From Halomonas halophila (GTDB lineage Bacteria; Pseudomonadota; Gammaproteobacteria; Pseudomonadales; Halomonadaceae), in assembly GCA_002433675.1 (NCBI GenBank), contig DJIP01000140.1:1-5723 (forward strand): a stretch of DNA of 5,723 nt, given 5' to 3'. Each line of letters opens with the position of its first letter. Position 1 is the first letter of the stretch. The position numbers were made by a program, and so were the translations under genes. This document shows, piece by piece, positions 1-4,946 of the stretch. Below the pieces are notes generated by a model. It searched no databases and was not told the origin of the DNA. It saw only the letters and a list, made by a program, of their open reading frames with translations.

Positions 1-437
1 ATTCAGATAACGGCAGCCCGATGAAGGCGGCGACCTTCCTGGAGAAGCTCTACGACCTGGGCATCACCCCGTCGTACAGCCGACCAAGGGTCAGCAATGA
101 TAACGCCTTCGCCGAGTCGGCTTTCAAGACGCTGAAGTACCGGCCGGGCTTCCCCATCGACGGTTTCGCGACCCTGACCGAGGCCCAGGAGTGGGTCCAG
201 CGATTCACCGAGTGGTACAACCACGAGCACCGGCACAGCGCCCTTCGCTACGTCACGCCGAGTCAGCGTCATAACGGCGAGGCCAAAGGCATCCTGGCGC
301 AGCGCCGGGAGGTCTTCGAGGCGGCGAAGCAACGTCACCCAGAGCGCTGGTCGGGTGACATCCGGAAACTCAGCCTGCCAGAGGTAGTGCACCTGAATCC
401 CGAGAAGGGCCCGGTGCCGCAGGCAGCAGGGTTTTAA
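1..437 (+). CDS. IS3-family transposase OrfB, C-terminal part (5' end off window)
   Basis: C-terminal half of the DDE integrase-type (rve) transposase that cuts and joins IS ends. The reading frame is open from base 3 and runs to the TAA at 435-437. The second catalytic Asp lies in SDNGSP (bases 6-8), and the catalytic Glu lies in NAFAES after exactly 35 intervening residues, the D(35)E spacing of IS3 transposases. The family motif WYNHEHRHSALRYVTP follows. The first catalytic Asp and the helix-turn-helix OrfA part are upstream of the window. I see no frameshift in the visible part, so the protein could be intact. The ATG at 21 is an internal Met, not the real start, because conserved residues precede it. 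Confidence 0.93.
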   Translation, partial: SDNGSPMKAATFLEKLYDLGITPSYSRPRVSNDNAFAESAFKTLKYRPGFPIDGFATLTEAQEWVQRFTEWYNHEHRHSALRYVTPSQRHNGEAKGILAQRREVFEAAKQRHPERWSGDIRKLSLPEVVHLNPEKGPVPQAAGF

Positions 438-438
438 A

Positions 439-474
439 GAGCCAGAACCACTTTATGTGCCAACTATGTTGACA
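439..474. repeat. Terminal inverted repeat (right end) of the IS3-family element
   Basis: About 36 bp between the transposase stop and the flanking DNA. Read inward from the edge on the minus strand it starts TGTCAACATAGTTGGCACA. The partner repeat is not in the window, so the assignment rests on position and on the TGT/ACA edge. The last six bases (469-474) form TTGACA on the + strand. Confidence 0.65.
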
Positions 475-498
475 GACTCCGAACACGATGCCCATGAT
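469..498 (+). promoter_or_regulatory. Possible IS-flank hybrid promoter for the transporter operon
   Basis: A perfect sigma70 -35 hexamer, TTGACA, occupies 469-474 at the very edge of the IS3-family element. CATGAT at 493-498 matches the -10 consensus at four of six positions with an 18-bp spacer. It lies 38 bp upstream of the CDF start. Outward-facing -35 boxes at IS3-family ends are known to create hybrid promoters with flanking -10 sequences. The -10 match here is only moderate, and activity is inferred. Confidence 0.5.
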
Positions 499-518
499 CG
501 AATGGCACGTACTGAAAC

Positions 519-528
519 GGAGACAAGG
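519..528 (+). promoter_or_regulatory. Ribosome binding site that decides the CDF start
   Basis: The purine-rich GGAGACAAGG ends 7 nt before the ATG at 536. The alternative in-frame ATG at 488 has no comparable site and would put its first codons inside the putative promoter. I therefore use 536. Confidence 0.6.
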
Positions 529-535
529 TGCGCTT

Positions 536-1477
536 ATGAATCACGGCAACGGCGGTCACGGCCATGCGGGGCACATGCCTTCCAGTGGATCTGGAATGGC
601 GATTTCGGCCTGGCTGACGGGGATCTACTTCTTCATCGAGATGGGCATCGGTCTTTGGACCGGCTCGGTCGCGGTGATCTCGGACGCCTTCCACACCTTC
701 TCGGCGGTGGGTGGCGTGCTGGTGGCCATCACCGCTGCCCGGCTCGCCCGCCGCCCGGCTGATGAGGACCGCAGCTTCGGCTGGTATCGCGCCGAGATCG
801 TGGGTGCCCTGGTCAACGGCGGCTTTTTGCTGGGCATGGCGCTGATCGTGGTCGTGATGGCCGGCATGCGGATGACCGACCCCATTGATCTGTCCACGGC
901 ACCCATGCTGTGGGCGGCGGCTGGCGGCCTGCTTACCGAGATCGTCTCGCTGGGCCTGATCTGGAAACAAAGCCGCAGCGACCTGAACGTCAAAGGCGCA
1001 TTGTGGCATATCATCCAGACTTTCGTCGGCAGCCTGCTCATCATCGTCACCGCGCTGGTGATTCGCTTCACCGGGTTCTTGCTGATCGACCCGCTGCTTG
1101 GCATGGCCTTCGGCTTCGTACTGTTGTGGGCGAGCTGGGGTATCCTGCGCGATGCCACCCATTTGCTGATGGAGGGTACGCCCTCCGAGATTCGACTGGC
1201 CGAGGTGACGGAAGCACTGATAGCGCTTGACGGCGTGGAAAATGCTCATCACGTGCACGCCTGGGCACTGACCAGCGGCCGTTACGTATTCTCCGGTCAC
1301 CTGCGAATCTCCGACGGCACCGATCCACAGGCCGTGCTCAAAGCCGGCTATAGCATGCTCAAGGATCATTATGGCTTTTTCTTCGCCACACTGCAGGTGG
1401 AGACCACCTGTCTCGACGAGTCAGGTGCCGAAGTGATCGATGTCACGCGACCGGCGAGCAAGGGAGGGCAGGCATGA
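536..1477 (+). CDS. Cation diffusion facilitator (CDF) family transporter with altered metal-site residues
   Basis: A 313-residue inner-membrane protein of the CDF family, which normally exports Zn, Co, Cd or similar divalent cations by proton antiport. The N-terminus is His-rich (His 3, 8, 10, 13). About six membrane helices span roughly 21-200, followed by a cytoplasmic ferredoxin-like domain (about 210-290). Family landmarks are AVISDAFHTFSAVGG in TM2, FGWYRAEI before TM3, LNVKGALWH entering TM5, HVHAWALTSG and ATLQVE. In zinc CDFs TM2 and TM5 each carry HxxxD. Here they read H53-TFS-A57 and H158-IIQ-T162, so both aspartates are absent. The His usually preceding ATLQ is F283. The length is normal and there are no stops, so these look like evolved changes, not decay. 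Its stop overlaps the next start (ATGA). The family call is firm; the substrate is unknown. Confidence 0.9.
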   Translation: MNHGNGGHGHAGHMPSSGSGMAISAWLTGIYFFIEMGIGLWTGSVAVISDAFHTFSAVGGVLVAITAARLARRPADEDRSFGWYRAEIVGALVNGGFLLGMALIVVVMAGMRMTDPIDLSTAPMLWAAAGGLLTEIVSLGLIWKQSRSDLNVKGALWHIIQTFVGSLLIIVTALVIRFTGFLLIDPLLGMAFGFVLLWASWGILRDATHLLMEGTPSEIRLAEVTEALIALDGVENAHHVHAWALTSGRYVFSGHLRISDGTDPQAVLKAGYSMLKDHYGFFFATLQVETTCLDESGAEVIDVTRPASKGGQA

Positions 1478-2388
1478 ACACCCTCCTTCTGCTTGCGCTG
1501 ATCACGGTCTCCGAGGCGACCATCGGTGTGTTCGTTAAGCTTACCGACGGGCGGATTCCGATCCAAACTTTGACCTTCTATGCCATGGCCTTCGCGGCGG
1601 CCTTCCTATTCATAGCGCGGGCCCTGGCAACTCGGCAATGGCCTCGGTTTCCCAAAGGCAACGTCAAGGATACCGCCATCATCGGCGTACTGATCGCCGC
1701 CCAGGGCGGCGTCTTCAACTTCGCCATGTCACTTGTGCCGATCGCCAACGCGGTGATCTTCTGGAGCATCGCGCCATTCTTCGTGTTCATCTTTTCGGCG
1801 CTGTTCTTGGGCGAGAAGGCGCGCAGGAGCTATGTCTTGATCTTCGCCATCGCCCTGATCGGTATCGCGCTCGCCAATCCGCTCGGCGGCGGCCATATGC
1901 TGGGCAACCTCGTGGCGCTGGCCACCGGGGCGATCTACGCCGCGATGGTTACCTACATGCGCTATGAGGGCAAGACCGAGACCGGGAATGACATCGCCTG
2001 GTCGCTGCTAGTCGCGGCGCTGGTGCTCTCGCCGTTCCTGTTGATCGCGGGTCCCGGCCAGGTGGCGATGACGATCGCCTATCCGGCACTCGGCGTGGAA
2101 CTGCCGGTGATGCTCTGGGCCGCAAGCCTGGGCATCGTGTCCACGGGCTTCGCCTATTTCGGCATCTCCATCGTCTTGAAGTCGCTCAATGCCAACGTCT
2201 ATGCCCTGGTCGATATCATCGTCTCGCCGGTGGTGGCCTCGAGCCTGGGTTTTCTGATCTTCGCAGAGGTGCCGGGCCGAGGCATGATCTATGGCGGCGC
2301 CTTGCTGCTCGGCGCCGGCTTCTGGCTGACCCGCGAGATGTCGCGGGGTCGGGAAAGCCAGGCCGTGCATCCCTGTCAGTGCGTATAG
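1474..2388 (+). CDS. DMT-superfamily transporter with two EamA domains
   Basis: A 304-residue protein with about ten predicted membrane helices arranged as two EamA repeats (about 5-135 and 142-287), the layout of drug/metabolite exporters. The duplication is visible in the sequence: P101...E114 (APFFVFIFSALFLGEK) and P252...E265 (SPVVASSLGFLIFAE) sit at matching places with identical 13-residue spacing. A Shine-Dalgarno sequence, GGGAGG (1462-1467), lies 6 nt before the ATG. The ATG overlaps the stop of the CDF gene, pointing to co-transcription and coupled translation. Members export amino acids, nucleosides, other metabolites or toxic compounds, and sequence alone does not say which. The polar C-terminal tail ends in HPCQCV, close to the joint with decayed minus-strand DNA, so the last few residues may be secondary. 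Confidence 0.9.
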   Translation: MNTLLLLALITVSEATIGVFVKLTDGRIPIQTLTFYAMAFAAAFLFIARALATRQWPRFPKGNVKDTAIIGVLIAAQGGVFNFAMSLVPIANAVIFWSIAPFFVFIFSALFLGEKARRSYVLIFAIALIGIALANPLGGGHMLGNLVALATGAIYAAMVTYMRYEGKTETGNDIAWSLLVAALVLSPFLLIAGPGQVAMTIAYPALGVELPVMLWAASLGIVSTGFAYFGISIVLKSLNANVYALVDIIVSPVVASSLGFLIFAEVPGRGMIYGGALLLGAGFWLTREMSRGRESQAVHPCQCV

Positions 2389-2442
2389 ATTTTACCGAGG
2401 ACGAAATACTTCGGCTGTTTGCCGCGAGCCTCGCCGGTGGGC

Positions 2443-2460
2443 ACGCACCAACGGGTGCGT
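2443..2460. repeat. Small perfect inverted repeat
   Basis: ACGCACC and GGTGCGT form a 7-bp stem with a 4-base loop, 55 bp after the end of the DMT gene. No T-run follows on either strand, so it is not a standard rho-independent terminator. It lies in about 95 bp (2389-2483) where I recognise no gene. Confidence 0.4.
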
Positions 2461-2483
2461 ACCTGGGGATTCGGACGCTGCGG

Positions 2484-2832
2484 CACCAGCCCGCACTCGG
2501 TGAACAGCAACCCGACCCTGAAAGGGTCGAGCCCGATCGACTGTCGCGCCTGCAGGCTGAGTCCTACCGCGAAGGCCCCAAGGCCGAGCATCGCCAGCAG
2601 CGTCAGCGTCAGGAAGCCACCGATGAGCCGGCTGTTCGTGAACATGATGGTAGAGCAACAGCCACATCGCACCGGCGAGTCCTGCCGTGACCACGAAGGG
2701 CCAGGCCACGGGCCCGCCGAGCAGCCTCTCGGATTGCGGCATCACCATCGGTATGCTGGCGAGCCAACCGTTGAGCATGGGGCCGGACAAAAACCCCAGT
2801 GTGGAGGCGGCACTGAGCCAGGCAAATGCCAC
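2484..2832 (-). pseudogene. Major facilitator superfamily (MFS) transporter remnant, frameshifted
   Basis: An internal piece of a 12-helix MFS permease. The first frame (2832 to about 2644) reads AFAWLSAASTLGFLSGPML, then WPFVVTAGLAGAMWLLLYHH. These are two helices typical of the end of an MFS N-domain. At about 2640 homology moves to another frame, reading FLTLTLLAMLGLGAFAVG then GLLFTECGLV, which looks like the first helix of the C-domain. The usual long central loop is nearly absent, so a deletion probably accompanies the frameshift. Both gene ends are missing: similarity stops at about 2484, and on the 5' side it abuts a FabI-like fragment. The GTG at 2832 is internal. Not functional. Confidence 0.65.
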
Positions 2833-2836
2833 GGTC

Positions 2837-3110
2837 CATCAACGGCTCAGCCAGCTGGACCATGAGGATCAGCGAATGGCAGGACACCGTCATCGATTCC
2901 ACGAAGCCCTCGGCCGAGCAATCGGTGAGGCGTCCATGCAGCTCCTCCTTGCGTGCCCAGGCGGTGGAGTGTATGAGGAAGTCCAGCCCCCCAACGCTGG
3001 TAGATCGCTTCGAATACCGCCTCCAGTTGCCTTGGCACCGTCCCGCCCTATGGCGGCCGCGGCGGTTGACAGCAGGGTTCCGTCCAAGCAATAGCCCACG
3101 CCGTGGACAG
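2837..3110 (-). pseudogene. FabI-type enoyl-ACP reductase (SDR superfamily) remnant, frameshifted
   Basis: A fragment resembling NADH-dependent enoyl-[acyl-carrier-protein] reductase of fatty-acid synthesis. The clear part is 2837-3029: QLEAVFEAIYQRWG in one frame, then GGLDFLIHSTAWARKEEL, HGRLTDCSAEGF and TVSCHSL through AEPLM in the next. This matches the FabI order LDFLxHxxAxAxKEEL-GR-D-S-GF-M-S-S-AEPLM. The frame change falls at a run of six C (2987-2992). Weaker similarity (STAWAIAW, about 3085-3110) recalls the N-terminal SIAWAIA motif, but the spacing is about 85 bp too short. The catalytic Tyr/Lys region is missing because the piece stops at AEPLM and joins MFS sequence. The core identification is fairly sure; the part above 3030 is tentative. 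Confidence 0.6.
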
Positions 3111-3135
3111 GCTGCGCCGGGTAGATGGCCGTGAT

Positions 3136-3261
3136 CGCGTCGAGGGCCGCGTAGTGCACCAAGGTTCAGCCGTCGACGATGGCCAGACGGTCGTCCTGCT
3201 GGTCGATGCGGCCCGGCTCGGTGATGGATGAAGATATTTCATCTTTTCGACGTGGACTCAT
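3136..3261 (-). pseudogene. Possible N-terminal remnant of an AMP-dependent acyl ligase/adenylation domain
   Basis: A reading frame starts at the ATG in 3259-3261, inside the end of the ATPase A-subunit remnant (23-base overlap). After 31 codons it meets a TGA at 3166-3168. Reading through the stop gives QQDDRLAIVDG, the stop, then TLVHYAALDA. This resembles the opening of acyl-CoA ligases and NRPS adenylation domains, typically of the form PDRLALVDG-RxLTYAALDA. Beyond this the similarity ends and FabI-like sequence begins. The match is short and recognised by eye only. It could instead be chance, or the start of an unrelated gene. Confidence 0.3.
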
Positions 3262-4297
3262 TCGACGCTTCCAGCGGTGCTGCCAGTTCGAGTCCCGCTT
3301 GTTGGGCCAATCGTTCTATCTCCCGGTAGTGACGACGATACTCGCTGGAATCCAGCGGGGCGTAGTTGAGGTTCTTCATCTCGCTGGCCAGGGCGGTGAA
3401 GTACTCGCGAATGGCGTCCTTCTCCTCGAAGGCGTATGTCGCGTTCACCAGCGGATGGATCAGTTCCAGGCTGCGCCGCTGGCGCGCCGGGGAGGTGCTG
3501 CCATCCACCGCATCGAAGGCATCCTGCTGGAGATAGACCAGATCGAGGAAGGCGGCCTTGTGGTAGGTGAGGAAGTCCTCGAGTGTGATGCCCTCGTCCC
3601 CGGTGACCTGCATCATCTGGTTGACGTCCTCCCCATCGTGAAGCAGCTGTAATAATTCGTCGATTCGCCCCGGCCACTCCTTGCCGAGACGCTCGGCGAT
3701 GGCGGGTTCGAGCTCGGCTCGATAGCGTGACCAGGAGAGCAGGGGATCTACCGCCGGATAGAAGCGCTTGTAGGCGCGCTCGGATGACAGACCGAGAAAC
3801 GCCTTGACCGTACTCAGGGTCGCCTGGGTCACCGGCTCCTCGAAGTTGCCGCCGGAGGGGGAGACGGTGCCGATCAGGGTCAGGCTGCCGCTGTCGCCGG
3901 CGTTGTTCCGAATCACGCCGGCGCGTTCGTAGACGCTGCGCACCGCCGAGTCCAGGTAGGCGGGGTAGGCCTCCTCGCCGGGAATCTCCTCCATGCGTCC
4001 GGAGGTCTCGCGCATCGCCTGGGCCCAGCGCGAGGTGGAGTCGGCGATCAGCAGCACGTCGAGCCCCATCTGACGATAGTATTCGCCGAGGGTGATGCCG
4101 GTGTAGATGGAGGCCTCCCGGGCGGCCACCGGCATCGAGGAGGTGTTGCAGACGATCACGGTGCGGTCCATCAGCGAGCCGCCGGTGGTCGGGTCGCTGA
4201 GTCGCGGGAACTCGGTGATGGTCTCCACCACCTCGCCGGCCCGCTCGCCGCAGGCGACGATGATCACGATATCCACGGTGGAGTAGCGGGCGATAAT
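3239..4297 (-). pseudogene. atpA: V/A-type ATPase catalytic subunit A, C-terminal part only
   Basis: The C-terminal ~350 residues of the roughly 580-residue catalytic subunit of V/A-type rotary ATPases. Numbered from the GTG at 4276, the visible parts are the GER motif (E11, the catalytic Glu position), the strand LLIADSTSRWA with Walker B D79, the IPGEEAYPAYL stretch, GTVSPSGGNFEEPVTQATL, AVDPLLSWSRY and the C-terminal helical domain. Family-like sequence extends a few codons upstream of the GTG (IIARYSTVD) to about 4297, then stops. In the full protein the P-loop GKT lies just before this point, so the nucleotide-binding motif and the whole N-terminal half are gone. The surviving frame has no stops, which suggests a recent truncation. 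No subunit B or other ATPase gene follows. Identity is firm; function is almost certainly lost. Confidence 0.88.
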
Positions 4298-4579
4298 GCG
4301 CCGCTTTTCCGTGATATCGATACTAAATTTAAGGCCGAAGGCCTTTCGAGGTGGGGAGGGCTCGCATGGTTCTGTTCGCAGACTACGGGGAACATAAATA
4401 AGGCATTGGTTGCTGGCGGTGGTGTCAGCGAAGAAATTAAGGACTTGGCTCTAAAGACTGCGGCTATAGCTTTCCTGCTCGGTAGGTCTATTCCCGGCTT
4501 GAGATTGACCCAGGCGGACATGGGCGCCATTAGCAACGCTTGTGAGGCAGCAAGTGAGTGGCTGGAAGTGACAAGATAG
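4292..4579 (+). pseudogene. C-terminal remnant of an unrecognised protein
   Basis: A + strand frame open from the joint with the ATPase remnant to the TAG at 4577-4579, about 95 residues. It has no ATG until near its end, so it is easily missed. It looks coding: KALVAGGGVSEEIKDLALKT, AIAFLLGRSIPGLRLTQADM and GAISNACEAASEWLEVTR form a compact, amphipathic, probably helical C-terminus. No start codon with a ribosome site is visible, and the 5' part is missing at about 4290, where the ATPase gene is also cut. Base composition in 4390-4560 is visibly less GC-rich than the neighbours, suggesting a different source. I do not recognise the family. Confidence 0.45.
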
Positions 4580-4646
4580 TCGGCGCGGGAGGCATCGTCG
4601 TCTCCAACCACGGCGGCGTCAACTTGATGGCGTGCTGTCTTGGCCG
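4579..4646 (+). pseudogene. Tiny remnant of an FMN-dependent alpha-hydroxy-acid dehydrogenase (LldD-like)
   Basis: The frame starting at 4579 reads VGAGGIVVSNHGG. One frame over, at 4620, it continues QLDGVLSWPG. Together they reproduce the active-site signature of the L-lactate dehydrogenase/glycolate oxidase family (GADGIVVSNHGGRQLDG), in which the His is the catalytic base. A single missing base in the Arg codon explains the frame change. Only about 22 codons remain, and nothing recognisable flanks them. The signature is distinctive despite its length. Confidence 0.6.
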
Positions 4647-4664
4647 GGGCCCGGCGCGCTTCGA

Positions 4665-4697
4665 TTGACACAAACTACAGTGTAATTACATCGTAGT
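4665..4697 (+). promoter_or_regulatory. TTGACA box with adjoining 24-bp palindrome (probable TA-type operator)
   Basis: TTGACA (4665-4670) precedes an imperfect palindrome at 4674-4697: ACTAC, AG, the perfectly symmetrical core TGTAATTACA, TC, GTAGT. All paired positions match except the two internal dinucleotides. A -10 box at normal spacing is poor (TACATC at 4687-4692, 16-bp spacer). A palindrome on a promoter 64 bp before a ribbon-helix-helix antitoxin start is the expected place for autoregulatory binding. The operator role is inferred. Confidence 0.5.
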
Positions 4698-4768
4698 GTG
4701 AGGCTGTTTGTCTGACCGTGGCCAACAAGCGCGAGCAAGCCAGCTATGAGGAATACCGCCATGCGTGA
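4697..4768 (+). pseudogene. Possible C-terminal tail of a BrnT-like toxin
   Basis: A 23-codon stretch ends in a TGA at 4766-4768 that overlaps the antitoxin ATG at 4761. It reads TVANKREQASYEEYRHA, with a charged ANKRE...YEE pattern like the end of BrnT-family ribonuclease toxins. These lie directly upstream of, and often overlap, their antitoxin gene. An in-frame TAG sits in the palindrome at 4694-4696, so no more than this tail can remain. Very short, hence tentative. Confidence 0.3.
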
Positions 4769-4946
4769 TGACTACGATTTTTCCAAGTCCACCAAGAATC
4801 CCTACGCCAAGAAGCTCAAGAAGCAGGTCACGATCCGGCTGGATGAGGATACCATCGAGTACTTCAAGGACCTGGCTGAGAAGAAGGATCTGCGTAAGCG
4901 TCCGGCCATCACACCTTGTCAGGCAGAGGCCGGCGTCCAGTTGTGA
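4761..4946 (+). pseudogene. BrnA/CopG-like antitoxin gene truncated by IS66 insertion
   Basis: The native part is codons 1-44, opening MRDDYDFSKSTKNPYAKKL then KKQVTIRLDEDTIEYFKDLA. This is the hallmark of BrnA/COG3514-type antitoxins: a DYDFSK start, then the beta strand (QVTIRLD) and first helix of a ribbon-helix-helix domain. The usual second helix (of the type GIPYQxLINLYLRD) is missing because the IS66 element begins at 4894, within codon 45. Translation would continue 16-17 IS-encoded residues to a TGA at 4944-4946. I place the start at 4761 because GAGGAA (4748-4753) lies 7 nt upstream; the ATG at 4746 has no such site. Without helix 2 the protein should not dimerise or bind DNA. Identity is fairly sure; an intact toxin partner is not visible. 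Confidence 0.7.
4894..4914. repeat. Terminal inverted repeat of the IS66 element (one end visible)
   Basis: About 20 bp starting GTAAGCGTCCGGCC at the inferred IS edge. The inner limit is approximate because the matching repeat lies beyond the window. Confidence 0.55.

Larger units (their letters stand above)
1..474 (+). mobile_element. IS3-family insertion sequence, right-hand part
   Basis: The 3' portion of an IS3-family element. It contains the end of the OrfB transposase followed by a 37-bp tail that ends in a terminal inverted repeat. The boundary is placed at 474 because the minus-strand reading there begins TGTCAACATAG, the TG...CA type of end usual for this family. The left end, orfA and the target duplication partner lie outside the window, so the exact boundary and the subgroup are inferred. 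The element points toward the transporter operon. Confidence 0.85.

Noticed and set aside
488..535. An upstream in-frame ATG would extend the CDF protein by 16 residues
   Set aside because: No ribosome site precedes 488, the extra residues resemble no CDF N-terminus, and they overlap the putative promoter. The ATG at 536 has a good site and starts the His-rich segment.
464..1369. A long minus-strand open frame (301 codons) opposite the CDF gene
   Set aside because: Its translation is rich in His, Gln, Arg and Asp with no recognisable domain. It is the expected antisense shadow of a GC-rich membrane-protein gene.
2443..2460. The hairpin after the DMT gene as a rho-independent terminator
   Set aside because: The stem is only 7 bp and no T-run follows on either strand.
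2379..2690. A + strand open frame beginning MRIDFTEDEILRLF
   Set aside because: Only the first residues look protein-like. The rest is Arg/Gln/Pro-rich, and it overlaps the MFS remnant on the other strand. No ribosome site is evident.
3179..3652. A 157-codon + strand open frame within the ATPase remnant
   Set aside because: The minus strand clearly encodes the A subunit here; the + strand frame shows no family features.
4286..4330. A dif/XerCD-like recombination site at the ATPase/orphan joint
   Set aside because: GATAATGCGCC superficially recalls dif, but the two 11-bp arms and 6-bp centre do not match the consensus.
4331..4345. AAGGCC-GAA-GGCCTT hairpin as a terminator
   Set aside because: Six-base stem with a three-base loop and at most three T afterwards; it lies inside the open frame of the orphan remnant.
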